From NCBI GenBank assembly GCA_015296075.1, contig DVDV01000436.1:1-39640 (forward strand): 39,640 bases of DNA, given 5' to 3'. The notes beneath the pieces are model-generated. The model saw only the letters and a program-made list of their open reading frames with translations, was not told the origin of the DNA and searched no databases. Shown here piece after piece: positions 25,622 through 34,208 of the stretch. Position numbers and translations under genes: made by a program. This stretch comes from Leptolyngbyaceae cyanobacterium M33_DOE_097 (GTDB lineage Bacteria > Cyanobacteriota > Cyanobacteriia > Leptolyngbyales > Leptolyngbyaceae). The stretch's first letter is position 1; every line of letters starts with the position of its first letter.

Positions 25622-26998
25622 TCAACTCAATTGGCTTTCAAAAGTTTGACTGCTAGAAAGATGTTTGGATTTAGATCTTTGTAGTAAAGTGTCCACCAAC
25701 TTTTTGATACTTGCTGCGCTGAGACGATGATGAAACTTCGCACTAATTTTTCTGCGCGCATTTTTACCCAGGTTCACAGCAAGTTCTGGGTCTAACAACA
25801 ATCTTGCGATCGCGTCTGCTATTTCTTGTGAAGATTGGGCCGCAACAAGTAACCCATCAACCCCGTCATCGATTAATTCGGATGTTGCTCCTACATTCGT
25901 CATCACAACAGGCATTGCCATTGCCATTGCTTCCATCGTTGCAACGGCTCCAGCGGTTTCATTTAAGCTACCCATTGCATAGATATGGGCTTCTTCATAA
26001 GCTTGTCGATTCCGTTCTTCAGAAACGGCTCCAAGCAATTCTACATAGTCTGTAAGGGCATTTTCTCGAATCTGTTGTTCAACAACTTGACGATAACCAC
26101 GACCTCCTAATTCATCCTCACCACTAATCTGAAGGCGGACATCAAATCCTCTTTCGCGAAGAATTTTGATTGCCTCAATCACATAAATATGTCCTTTGAC
26201 TGGGTTTAATCTTCCACAGGTATAAACTTTGCAAGGTTCTGCTTGATTCCAGGGTTGGTAAGGAGTTTGACGCTTGATTGTATCTAAATTGACGCCAACA
26301 GGGGCAACAACAATGTCATTAGGGAGATACTGGGCTAATTCAACCTGAGCTTCCTGGCAGAGCTTGTGTGATTGAAAAATACCAAAAGAGGCGTACTTCC
26401 ATTTTTGCTCTTGGTTAGGTCCATAACTTGTTAGACTGGGGCCAAGCTGAGACAGGCTGTAAGTCAGATCTCCCAGCACTGAGGCAAAGAGGGCAATATC
26501 TGCAACCTTGCCACACATCGTAACGTGGATATGCGACCAGCCTTGTTTACTGGCGCATCGAACCAACTTAGCACTAAAGGGAAGCAGTCCAATTAGATAC
26601 AGCTTTTGTTTCAGAGACATGTTTGGTGCTTTTAGTGCGATTTTTATACACTTCAGCCACTTGGCAGCTCCAGCTTTAAAGATAACGAGAGCAGCATCAA
26701 TGATGTCTTGCAAACTTAGAGGAAATAGATAAGTCGTAAGATTCTCTGCTTCTTGCGACCAGCTGTGAGACATGACATTTTTGTTGGGTTTTCGACTTGA
26801 GATTAATTCTGCGTTCATCCCAAGTTCCATAAGAGCTTGATATTCTCTCCATAGAAATATGTGGGTTTGGCCTGGAAATTCAGGGATAAAGTAACCGATT
26901 TTAGTGTTTGCCTGTGACAGGCTAGAAGATTCATGAGAAGTGATGTAAGCAGTTGATTTGGTTTGATTTTGACTATTACGTGTAATAGTATTTGTCAT
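25622..26998 (-). CDS. GT4-family glycosyltransferase (exopolysaccharide type)
   Basis: With the ATG at 26998 this is 458 residues; an upstream in-frame TTG at 27046 would add 16, and neither start has a good ribosome site. The opening I-G-Y-F-I-P-E-F-P-G-Q-T-H-I-F-L-W-R-E is characteristic of a group of polysaccharide glycosyltransferases. The nucleotide-sugar domain has C-G-R-L-N-P-V-K-G-H, then the retaining GT4 motif N-E-T-A-G-A-V-A-T-M-E-A-M-A and G-A-T-S-E-L-I-D-D-G-V-D-G. An amphipathic patch near residues 90-130 (about D-A-A-L-V-I-F-K-A-G-A-A-K-W-L-K) could associate with the membrane. It is 187-240 bp upstream of the next GT4 gene and belongs to the leftward glycan cluster. Confidence 0.88.
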   Translation of the reverse strand: MTNTITRNSQNQTKSTAYITSHESSSLSQANTKIGYFIPEFPGQTHIFLWREYQALMELGMNAELISSRKPNKNVMSHSWSQEAENLTTYLFPLSLQDIIDAALVIFKAGAAKWLKCIKIALKAPNMSLKQKLYLIGLLPFSAKLVRCASKQGWSHIHVTMCGKVADIALFASVLGDLTYSLSQLGPSLTSYGPNQEQKWKYASFGIFQSHKLCQEAQVELAQYLPNDIVVAPVGVNLDTIKRQTPYQPWNQAEPCKVYTCGRLNPVKGHIYVIEAIKILRERGFDVRLQISGEDELGGRGYRQVVEQQIRENALTDYVELLGAVSEERNRQAYEEAHIYAMGSLNETAGAVATMEAMAMAMPVVMTNVGATSELIDDGVDGLLVAAQSSQEIADAIARLLLDPELAVNLGKNARRKISAKFHHRLSAASIKKLVDTLLQRSKSKHLSSSQTFESQLS

Positions 26999-27110
26999 AA
27001 TTTTGGTGTTGATTAGGTTGTTCAAATCGAGTGTTATAGATAGCAAACCTTAAATTGATTTACTTAACTAAATTCAGCTTGGGCTGAGAATTTAACTAAC
27101 TGTTATTCTG

Positions 27111-27152
27111 ATTCAACTCATCCTAGCTTCGTAAGACTAGGATGAGTTGAAT
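27111..27152. other. Perfect 16-bp inverted repeat between aminotransferase and GT4 genes
   Basis: The arms ATTCAACTCATCCTAG (27111-27126) and its exact complement (27137-27152) enclose the 10-nt loop CTTCGTAAGA. It is the strongest hairpin I found in the window. It stands in the 324-372-bp gap (27047-27370, no gene seen) between two genes of the leftward cluster. Without a T-run on either strand it is not a classical terminator; it could stop or stabilise the transcript, or be a small repeat element. Confidence 0.6.
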
Positions 27153-27370
27153 TCAATATTTCAAACAGTTGTTAAATTGAGATCCGCTTTTAGGTGAAAT
27201 GCATTAACAAAGGCAGCAGCTGAAGCTTTATATCATTTACTTTGCTTGACTTGCTACCAATTGATAGAGCTTTGATAATCAAACAGCGCCCAGAAAATAG
27301 TTCTAACTTGACTAATCAAAGGTTGTGCAGAAGACCCAAACCCATACAAAGAAGCATTGATAGTCAATGC

Positions 27371-28591
27371 TCAAACCTCAAGTAACTTATTTTGCAAAAA
27401 TTGTCTAATCTTATGGCTCTCTTGGACAGCCACGCGAATAATTTGACAAATTTTGCTGATATCTTCTGATGTGACACCTGTGCCTGTTGGTAGAGACATT
27501 ACCTTTTCAGTGAGCGCTTCGGTTTGAGGTAGCAGCAGATTAGCATTAGGGAAGTAAGACTGATAAGGTTGCATTTTGTGACAACCAGGGTAGAAGTAGC
27601 GGCGGGCCAACACATTTTCGGCATGTAAGACCTGCACCAGTTCATTTCGGTTAATTCCAGCTTCGGTAGAATCAATCTCTAAAATGATGTACTGATAGTT
27701 GTTCTTTTCTAACTCGTTATAGGCTGTCAGCTTTACCCCATCAATATTAGCTAGCTCTGCCTGATATTGTTTGTAATTGCGGTAGTTTTGCTCAATAAAT
27801 GTATCAATGCTCTCTAACCCCGTGACACCCATAGCCGCTGAAATTTCATTCATCTTGCCATTGGTGCCAACGTAAACAACATTGTCGTAACCGGAGCCAA
27901 AACCGAAGTTTTTCATGAGACGAATTTTGGCAGCTAATTCATCATTGTTTGTTACAACTGCGCCACCTTCAAAGGCATTTAAAAACTTTGTGGCATGGAA
28001 GCTAAATACTTCTGCTTCGCCAAAATTGCCGATCATTTTGCCATTGTGAGAGCAACCTACGGCATGAGATGCATCGAACGCCAACTTAAGATTATATTGA
28101 TCTGCGATTTCAGCTAATTCTTCGACTTGACAGGGTCTTCCCCAAACGTGGACTCCCATGATGCCCGAAGTGCGAGGGGTAATTAACCGCTTGACTTGGT
28201 CAGGGTCGAGCGTATGCGTAGCAGGGTCGATGTCACAGAAAACAGGTGTGATCTCTTGCCATTGCAAAGCATGAGCTGTTGCAACAAACGTGAAGGATGG
28301 GATGATGACTTCTCCTGTGAGACCTAAAGCCCGAACTAAAATTTCTACAGCAATCGTGCCGTTACACATAGCGATGCAGTGTTTTGCACCAGTGTATTCA
28401 GAAAGCTTCTTTTCAAATTCCTGAACATAGGCTCCATTATTGGAGAACCATTTACGATCTAAAATGTCATTGACTCGCGCCATCAAGCGATCGCGATCGC
28501 CAATGTTGGGGCGACCAACGTGAAGTTTCTCTTGAAAAGCTGGAGAATTTCCAAAAATTGCTAATTCGCTAACTCGATCAGCTGTATACAT
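27371..28591 (-). CDS. DegT/DnrJ/EryC1/StrS-family sugar aminotransferase
   Basis: This 406-residue PLP enzyme belongs to the sugar aminotransferase family that converts nucleotide-linked keto-sugars to amino sugars. The PLP-binding lysine is Lys202 in F-S-F-H-A-T-K-F-L-N-A-F-E-G-G-A, and Asp173 in A-F-D-A-S-H-A should hold the pyridine nitrogen. The F-H-A-T-K form with F-E-G-G resembles the FdtB/QdtB/VioA-like subgroup, which makes 3- or 4-amino-dideoxy sugars on dTDP, but the exact position cannot be read from sequence. The ATG at 28591 has GAGG 7 nt upstream. No dehydratase or isomerase to make the keto-sugar is in the window, so the precursor must come from elsewhere. In this cluster it would supply an amino group for later N-acylation. 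Confidence 0.93.
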   Translation of the reverse strand: MYTADRVSELAIFGNSPAFQEKLHVGRPNIGDRDRLMARVNDILDRKWFSNNGAYVQEFEKKLSEYTGAKHCIAMCNGTIAVEILVRALGLTGEVIIPSFTFVATAHALQWQEITPVFCDIDPATHTLDPDQVKRLITPRTSGIMGVHVWGRPCQVEELAEIADQYNLKLAFDASHAVGCSHNGKMIGNFGEAEVFSFHATKFLNAFEGGAVVTNNDELAAKIRLMKNFGFGSGYDNVVYVGTNGKMNEISAAMGVTGLESIDTFIEQNYRNYKQYQAELANIDGVKLTAYNELEKNNYQYIILEIDSTEAGINRNELVQVLHAENVLARRYFYPGCHKMQPYQSYFPNANLLLPQTEALTEKVMSLPTGTGVTSEDISKICQIIRVAVQESHKIRQFLQNKLLEV

Positions 28592-29177
28592 AGTTAGGCC
28601 TCATCAGTAGTTCAAGGGATGGGTTTATTGATAAGTGACGGATGTGTATCCGTATAAATCAATTTATTAAAAAGTATTTGAAGATGATTCAGGCTGAACG
28701 ATTGTGGAGGTGACTCGGTGTCAATCTTGCGTGCTTTATATCGGACTAAAAGTAGAGCAAGAAATCTGTCTGTTGCACTATTGTCATGGTACGTTGAAAT
28801 TATTTTTCGCTCAAGCCATTTTGATAGGCTTTACTGTAATTTCACTGACCAAAATATTATTCTTTAGAGGCTGGAGGCGGTTTAGCTTAGCGTAATCAAC
28901 TAGAATCGACTTCACAGCCTAAGACAGTATCCGTGGAATTGATAAATCTTCGTTCTTACCGATTCAAACTAAATATAAAGAAAGATAGGCAATTGCCGTT
29001 TGGAAAAGCGAAAGTGTTCGTAGTCTGGGCTGAAATCGCTGGTCAGCGTTGGTCAATAGGTAAGATGTGACAGAGTTCTTGTTTTTGTAATAAATTGTAT
29101 TAAAAACAATTTGAGTAGGAGCATGAAATCACTGCATTTGCTGTTGATTTAGATGGGATTTATGGCTCAAGTCATGA
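28592..29177. other. 586-bp gene-poor region
   Basis: No convincing gene is visible. A small hairpin (ACGGAT-GTGT-ATCCGT, 28638-28653) lies about 50 nt before the aminotransferase start. On the plus strand the anti-Shine-Dalgarno match GGAGGTGA (28707-28714) precedes a GTG at 28718 opening a 49-codon frame to 28867; a competing frame starts at 28704 without a ribosome site. Neither product looks like a known protein. The region is A+T-rich, probably holds the aminotransferase promoter, and may be the relic of a lost gene. Confidence 0.4.
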
Positions 29178-30248
29178 TTAACCTGCTGATTCTGAATGGT
29201 GCATTTGGACGAAGACAGAACGAATAGATGAAAGTAAGACTGAGTTCTTCACAAAATCGATTAACAGATAAGGAGGGTCTGTGTCCGGTTTTTGTTGAAT
29301 CACTTGCCGACAACGCCACAAAATATACCCAGTTAACCAAGCGAGATCTGTCAACAAGGCATAGAGCCAGCCGTGATTTTTGACAAAGTAGTAGCGCCGA
29401 GAATCAAACACATACTGGGGGCAGCGCTTGGGTTCACCTTTTTTAGAGGTTACCCCCGTACTCTGACCTGAAATGTGCATGATGCGGCTTTGAGGCACAT
29501 ACCAACAAGGCCAATTGGCCCGCTTCGCCTGTAGACAAAAATCAGTTTCCTCATAATAAAGAAAGTATTGTTCATCCATGAGGCCAATGCTTTCAAATAC
29601 TTCTCGGCGAATCATCATACTGGCACCCGGTAGCCAATCAACCGCTTGTGCCGTCTCAGTCATCTGCTGAGCCACAACCCATTTCGACAACAGTTTGGTG
29701 ACGACGCCGAGCCGCAACCCACCGTCTAGCTCACTCCACAGGGAAGGAAACCGAAAGGCGATCGGCCATAACGTACCATCCTCATTTTCAATCCCACTGC
29801 CAGCGATGCCCACGGTTGGATGCTGCTCCATGAAATCAACCAGTATTTTGAGCGCATTGGTCCGCACTTCTGTATCTGGATTGAGCAGCAGGTAATAGGG
29901 TGGAGGATTGGTTGATTCTAAAAATGGTTGAATCGCGGTGTTATTGCCGTATGAAAACCCACCATTGATAGGCGAGGCTTTTACGGTTACCCAATCCCCC
30001 CATCCCTCAGTTTGAATGGCATTGGCGATCTGTTCGACCGAACCGTCGTTAGAAGCATTATCAACGACGACGACTTGTATCCCCGGTAAGGTCATAACCT
30101 CAGCAGCGAGCGATCGCAGACAGTTAATTGTGAGTTGAGCCGTTCGATAATTCACAATCGCAACTAGCAGAGGCATTGTTTGGGAAACAGGCAATTCAGT
30201 GTTGGTTGCTGTTTCAGGCACACAAGTCAGCATGGTTGAAGCATTCAT
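29178..30248 (-). CDS. GT2-family glycosyltransferase (rhamnosyltransferase-like)
   Basis: This 356-residue protein is a GT-A-fold inverting transferase of the COG1216 type (rhamnosyltransferase-like). It shows V-A-I-V-N-Y-R (about 29-35), V-V-D-N-A-S-N-D-G-S (61-70), G-G-F-S-Y-G-N-N, and the metal-binding L-N-P-D-T-E-V around Asp125. The catalytic acidic region is Y-Y-E-E-T-D-F-C-L-Q-A-K-R. A C-terminal hydrophobic stretch (about W-L-Y-A-L-L-T-D-L-A-W-L-T-G-Y-I-L) may bind the membrane. It follows the C-T-TE gene by about 50 bp on the same strand, so the two are likely one transcript. The sugar transferred is unknown. Confidence 0.9.
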   Translation of the reverse strand: MNASTMLTCVPETATNTELPVSQTMPLLVAIVNYRTAQLTINCLRSLAAEVMTLPGIQVVVVDNASNDGSVEQIANAIQTEGWGDWVTVKASPINGGFSYGNNTAIQPFLESTNPPPYYLLLNPDTEVRTNALKILVDFMEQHPTVGIAGSGIENEDGTLWPIAFRFPSLWSELDGGLRLGVVTKLLSKWVVAQQMTETAQAVDWLPGASMMIRREVFESIGLMDEQYFLYYEETDFCLQAKRANWPCWYVPQSRIMHISGQSTGVTSKKGEPKRCPQYVFDSRRYYFVKNHGWLYALLTDLAWLTGYILWRCRQVIQQKPDTDPPYLLIDFVKNSVLLSSIRSVFVQMHHSESAG

Positions 30249-30299
30249 TGGATCGACTCAGACGAATTGGAACAAGCGTGATAAAGGTCTTGCCTAAAG

Positions 30300-33005
30300 T
30301 TAGGCAGCGCGTCGTCGGGACGCTTTCAAGCCTGCGATCGCGGCTGTTTGAACACTGTTCCAATAGCTCTGAATCACAGCTGCCATGACCTGTACGTTCG
30401 GCTCTTGCAACATGCTGGAATGCCCACCTGGAATGTCATAGACTTTCACAGTTTCAGTCACGCGTTGTTCCCAACCCAGCAAGGGATCGGCATACAACTC
30501 TACATAAGGTGTATCGTCAATGGCTGTACCATCAAAGACACTGCTTTTTTCTGTGGCGCGAAATAGAAGAACTTCACCCTTTAAAGCCGTGTCAGGCACA
30601 TATTTTGATTGCGCCCACACTAGAATCGTACGCACTGGAATGTTTTGCAGCCACTTTGGAAGTGTGAGTTGCCGATCTAAACAGGTTTGAAAGAGCTTTA
30701 GTTGCACGCGATCGCGCAGGGTTTGGTAGCGCTTCTGCAACTCATAGGCAATCACATTGGTTGCCTTTTGCCGCATTTGATTCAAGATGAACAAGCTCCG
30801 GTTGACAAGTGGCAGTTGTTTGCTATCGCGCAACACTTTTGAGAAACTATCGCGCCGCTGGCTTGTAATGTAACCTGCTTGCTCTTCGGCTTCGACATCC
30901 GCCGCGTCAATAATCGCGACCATGCCAATTTCCTGACCTTGAAGCTGGAGCTGGCGAGCAATTTCAAACGCTAGCACGCCTCCTGCACATAGCCCCCCTA
31001 AAAAGTAAGGCCCTTCAGGTTGTACAGCCTGGATCTGTTCGATGTAGTAAGCCACCATTTCTGCAATTCGTGTGTGCAGAATTGGATGGCCATCGCAACG
31101 ATAAGGTTGTACCCCATAAACCGGAACATTTGCATCCAAATGGTGAGCTAGACCCTGATACAGAAGTGTCTCACCATCTCCATCATGAATCAAGAAGATG
31201 GGTGGTTTACCAGCACCCGGTTTTAACGGAACAATGCTGGCGTGGGTTTGAGTTTGGCCAGAGGGTTCAAAATAGGTGGCGAGTTGGGCGATCGTCGGTG
31301 CTGTGATTAACGTGCTGAGGGGCAATTGCTTGCCAAGCTGTTGTTCGAGTTCGTGAAAGAGACTAACGGCCAACAGCGAGTGTCCGCCCAGGTCAAAGAA
31401 ATTGTCCTGGACTCCAACGGTTTGAATCCCTAAAACCGATTCCCAAATTTGAGCCAACTGCTTCTCTAACTGATTGCGAGGAGCCACATAGGGTCTGTTA
31501 GCAACCACCTGTTTTTTGCGATCGCCCCCATTGCCAGCCGATTCTGCCGCCTCAAAGGAGGGTAACTCTGACAGTCTAATACCAGGATTTGCCACAACTT
31601 GCTCTAACAAATTCTTGTAGCGTTCTAAGAGGCAGGCGATCGTTTCGGCTTGAAAGAGATCTGTCTTATATTGCAGTGTGACTGTCAATTTGCCACCTTG
31701 CTCATTCACCGACAGAGCCAGGTCAAAGTTAGCAACCTCTCGGTTAACGAAAACAGAACTGACTGACAAACCCGCTAAATCTAATGTGGGAATCGGCGTA
31801 TTTTGCAACACGAACATCGCTCGTGTGAGTGGAGTACGCTTCAGGTTGGGCAGATCGGCCACCAGTTGCAAGGGCACATCTTGATATTGTGATCCCTCGC
31901 TAAAAGTTTCACCCACCTGTTCGAGTAGTTCGCTAAAACTGGGATTGGCTGATAAGTCCGTTCTCAATGCCACCACATTATTGAAGTAGCCTATCAAACC
32001 ACGCATCTCAGCCCGGTGTCGTCCAGCCACCGGAGAGCAAATGACGAGATCCTCTTGACCCGTATGCTGATGTAATAGCCCATTAAAGGCCGCAAATAAC
32101 GTGACGAAAAGGGACACCCCTTGCTGGGCACTCAAACTTTTTAATGCAGCCGTGAAGTCGCTCGACAAAACCTGAGACTGCACGCCTCCTTGATAGGAAG
32201 TCGCCTGCGATCGCGGGTAGTCGATCGGCAATGCGAGAGGGGGAACATCACCCTGCAAATGCTTTTGCCAATAGTTGAGTTGCAGCTCAAGCAAATCGCC
32301 CTGGAGCCACTGCCGCTGAGTCCAGGCAAAGTCAGCATATTGCACGGGCAAATCTAATAGAGGAGAGGGCTTTTGTAACACAAAAGCAGAGTAAAGTGCG
32401 CCTAATTCGCGAATAAACACACTGTGCGACATGCCATCAAAAACAATGTGATGGATGGTACGCAGTAACACGTGTTCTTGATCAGCCAGTTGTAGCAATG
32501 CAACTCGCCATAAAGGTGCCTGGCTCAGGTCAAATGGAGCTTCGGCCTGGGCGATCGCCCTTTTTTCAACTTCGATCTGTTGTTGCTCTGGGGAGATTCC
32601 ACGCAGGTCAACACAATCAATCGCGATCGCCACGTCTGGCAAGATGACCTGCACAGGTTGCCCGTTTTCAACGCCAAAAATAGTCCGTAAAACTTCGTGT
32701 CTGCGTGCAATTTCATTGACGCTCTGTTCGAGCATCGCAGTATTGAGTGGGCCAACCAGTCGAAAGGAATGCAGAATATTGTGGACGGAAGTGCCCGGTT
32801 GCAATTGTTCTAGTTTCCAAAGCCGCTCTTGATTAAATGACAACGGTAACGGCAAATCACGTGGAACTGGTCGAATGGGCGGCGACTGATGTAGTAACCG
32901 CACATTATTGCGTGCCATTTGCCAGAAACTAGGTGCTGGCTTGGTTTGGTGGGTTGTTTCTAATCTTTCTGAAGCGTTTGTAGGCAGATCGGTAGACAGC
33001 TTCAT
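30300..33005 (-). CDS. NRPS-like C-T-TE protein without adenylation domain
   Basis: With the ATG at 33005 this is 901 residues; an upstream TTG at 33059 lacks a ribosome site, whereas AGAGG stands a few nt before 33005. A condensation domain (about 50-470) has H-H-I-V-F-D-G, with catalytic His186 and Asp190. A carrier domain (about 505-575) has D-L-G-G-H-S-L-L with the phosphopantetheine Ser543. A type I thioesterase domain follows, with nucleophile Cys673 in G-G-L-C-A-G-G rather than serine, and His862 in G-G-H-S-S-M-L. Cysteine is known in this TE subgroup, so activity is expected. There is no adenylation domain, so the substrate for Ser543 must be loaded by another protein; the ligase and carrier encoded divergently at 33904-35735 are obvious candidates. 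It is the first gene of the leftward cluster. Confidence 0.9.
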   Translation of the reverse strand: MKLSTDLPTNASERLETTHQTKPAPSFWQMARNNVRLLHQSPPIRPVPRDLPLPLSFNQERLWKLEQLQPGTSVHNILHSFRLVGPLNTAMLEQSVNEIARRHEVLRTIFGVENGQPVQVILPDVAIAIDCVDLRGISPEQQQIEVEKRAIAQAEAPFDLSQAPLWRVALLQLADQEHVLLRTIHHIVFDGMSHSVFIRELGALYSAFVLQKPSPLLDLPVQYADFAWTQRQWLQGDLLELQLNYWQKHLQGDVPPLALPIDYPRSQATSYQGGVQSQVLSSDFTAALKSLSAQQGVSLFVTLFAAFNGLLHQHTGQEDLVICSPVAGRHRAEMRGLIGYFNNVVALRTDLSANPSFSELLEQVGETFSEGSQYQDVPLQLVADLPNLKRTPLTRAMFVLQNTPIPTLDLAGLSVSSVFVNREVANFDLALSVNEQGGKLTVTLQYKTDLFQAETIACLLERYKNLLEQVVANPGIRLSELPSFEAAESAGNGGDRKKQVVANRPYVAPRNQLEKQLAQIWESVLGIQTVGVQDNFFDLGGHSLLAVSLFHELEQQLGKQLPLSTLITAPTIAQLATYFEPSGQTQTHASIVPLKPGAGKPPIFLIHDGDGETLLYQGLAHHLDANVPVYGVQPYRCDGHPILHTRIAEMVAYYIEQIQAVQPEGPYFLGGLCAGGVLAFEIARQLQLQGQEIGMVAIIDAADVEAEEQAGYITSQRRDSFSKVLRDSKQLPLVNRSLFILNQMRQKATNVIAYELQKRYQTLRDRVQLKLFQTCLDRQLTLPKWLQNIPVRTILVWAQSKYVPDTALKGEVLLFRATEKSSVFDGTAIDDTPYVELYADPLLGWEQRVTETVKVYDIPGGHSSMLQEPNVQVMAAVIQSYWNSVQTAAIAGLKASRRRAA

Positions 33006-33903
33006 AAGCCTCTTTCTCAGCAATGAAATTGGATAGTCAAATAAATTTGTCAAGCGCAACGATGGAGCCTAATCTCACAAAGAATGAAAAGATAATGAGA
33101 AAAGGTTTTGTTAATTGAGTTTAAAAAAGCGAAACTTTAACACCCCGATTGTTTGGCTCAGGTTGAAGGTAGATGCATTGGGGGCTTCGGTGAAAATACG
33201 GTAGTAATATTACTGTGAGTGATTACTTCATTCCTGACAGGCTTATCGGTGTTAGGTTTCAGGGCGATCGCAGTTCTGCAAAGTTAATGGCTAAGTAGAA
33301 TCACCGTTAACCTAGGGCAACAGCAGAGTTGTATCGTCCGTTTACATTGCTAAACCCGTAAAAATAACGAATTAGGTCTATATGCTGAATTTAACCACTA
33401 AGTGTGATCTTCAAGACTATGTGAGTATTTTTTAATCAAAATTTTATATAACGATGAAAATTTGATTTTTTTACTGACACTCTCCCATCAAACGAAATGA
33501 ATGATGTCATAACAAGAGAAGTTATCTTTCGGTGAGGAAATTGATCTGCCAATCTCATGTTGCTGAGTCTCATGAGAATTAAAAAAGACAAAATAAATAA
33601 GGCCTGCTGATTTGATTATTTTTAGCCAAATAAGACAAATATCAGGTGTGCAAGAGATAGACAGACACGAAAGAGAGAAAAACTGCAAGTCAATATTCAC
33701 CTGTTCAAGTTCAAGACATTTACTTTCTCCCTTCAGGCCATTCGGTCACTCAGGTCTTATTAAGGTGTATTTCCTACTCCTATTTTTTGTTGCAGCCAAT
33801 CGCTTCTCACCCACCTTTAGAGCAGATAACGTGAGCGGGTTAAGCCCCTAGAATCCTCGCTTGCCTATATCTCGGTGTGTTCTAAGTTTTTTCAAGGAAG
33901 TTT
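33006..33903. other. Divergent control region of the biosynthetic locus
   Basis: This 898-bp, A+T-rich region separates the leftward C-T-TE cluster from the rightward carrier-ligase operon and should hold both promoters. I see no credible gene; the 79-residue frame at 33612-33851 and the 70-residue frame at 33488-33700 look random. Features noted are a 12-bp perfect palindrome AGTAATATTACT (33203-33214), a 7-bp stem TCTCATG/CATGAGA with an 11-nt loop (33553-33577), and a hairpin with T-run at 33435-33472. Its length exceeds what two promoters need, so a long leader or small RNA is possible. Confidence 0.45.
33435..33472 (+). terminator. Candidate A+T-rich terminator in the divergent region
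   Basis: Arms ATCAAAATTTT (33435-33445) and AAAATTTGAT (33457-33466) pair with one bulged A, followed by seven T (33466-33472). The stem is weak because it is almost all A-T. If real it would end a plus-strand transcript begun in 33060-33430, where I see no gene, so a small RNA is a possibility. Confidence 0.3.
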
Positions 33904-34161
33904 GTGACAATGCAAGTTCAAGCCATTCTTCGCAAGCATATTGCAGAGACAATTTTGTTTTCGCAAGAGTATCCCTATGCTGATAGCGACTCTTTTCTAG
34001 AAAATGGTGTGATTGACTCAATGAATGTGATTGAGTTGGTTCTCTTTTTAGAGCAGGAATTTGGAATTCAAGTTGCTGATCATGAGATTGTTCCAGACAA
34101 TTTTGACTCGATCGCCCAGTTGACCGCTTTTGTACAAAGTAAACAATGCGTCACAGCTTAG
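33904..34161 (+). CDS. Stand-alone acyl/peptidyl carrier protein
   Basis: This 85-residue protein is a four-helix carrier with the phosphopantetheine attachment motif G-V-I-D-S-M-N-V-I-E-L-V, where Ser39 is modified. It is not the housekeeping AcpP, which has D-S-L-D-x-V-E. The start could be GTG at 33904 (AAGGA 5 nt upstream) or ATG at 33910. Its isolation from fatty-acid genes and its place ahead of an AMP-forming ligase suggest that the ligase charges it with an acyl or aminoacyl group. It leads the rightward operon. Confidence 0.88.
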   Translation: MTMQVQAILRKHIAETILFSQEYPYADSDSFLENGVIDSMNVIELVLFLEQEFGIQVADHEIVPDNFDSIAQLTAFVQSKQCVTA

Positions 34162-34171
34162 AGTAATGGCC

Positions 34172-34192
34172 TGAGAGGTAAAAAGCCTCTCA
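34172..34192. other. Hairpin between carrier and ligase genes
   Basis: TGAGAGG (34172-34178) and CCTCTCA (34186-34192) form a perfect 7-bp stem with loop TAAAAAG. It ends just before the GGAGGA ribosome site of the ligase gene and has no T-run. It could protect the short carrier mRNA segment and so raise its level over the downstream genes. Confidence 0.4.
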
Positions 34193-34208
34193 ACACGGAG
34201 GATCTCAT

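Noticed and set aside
28704-28895. 63-residue plus-strand frame
   Set aside because: It lacks a ribosome site; the GGAGGTGA nearby serves a different frame at 28718, and neither product is recognisable.
33612-33851. 79-residue plus-strand frame before the carrier gene
   Set aside because: No ribosome site and no recognisable domain; it lies in an A+T-rich control region.
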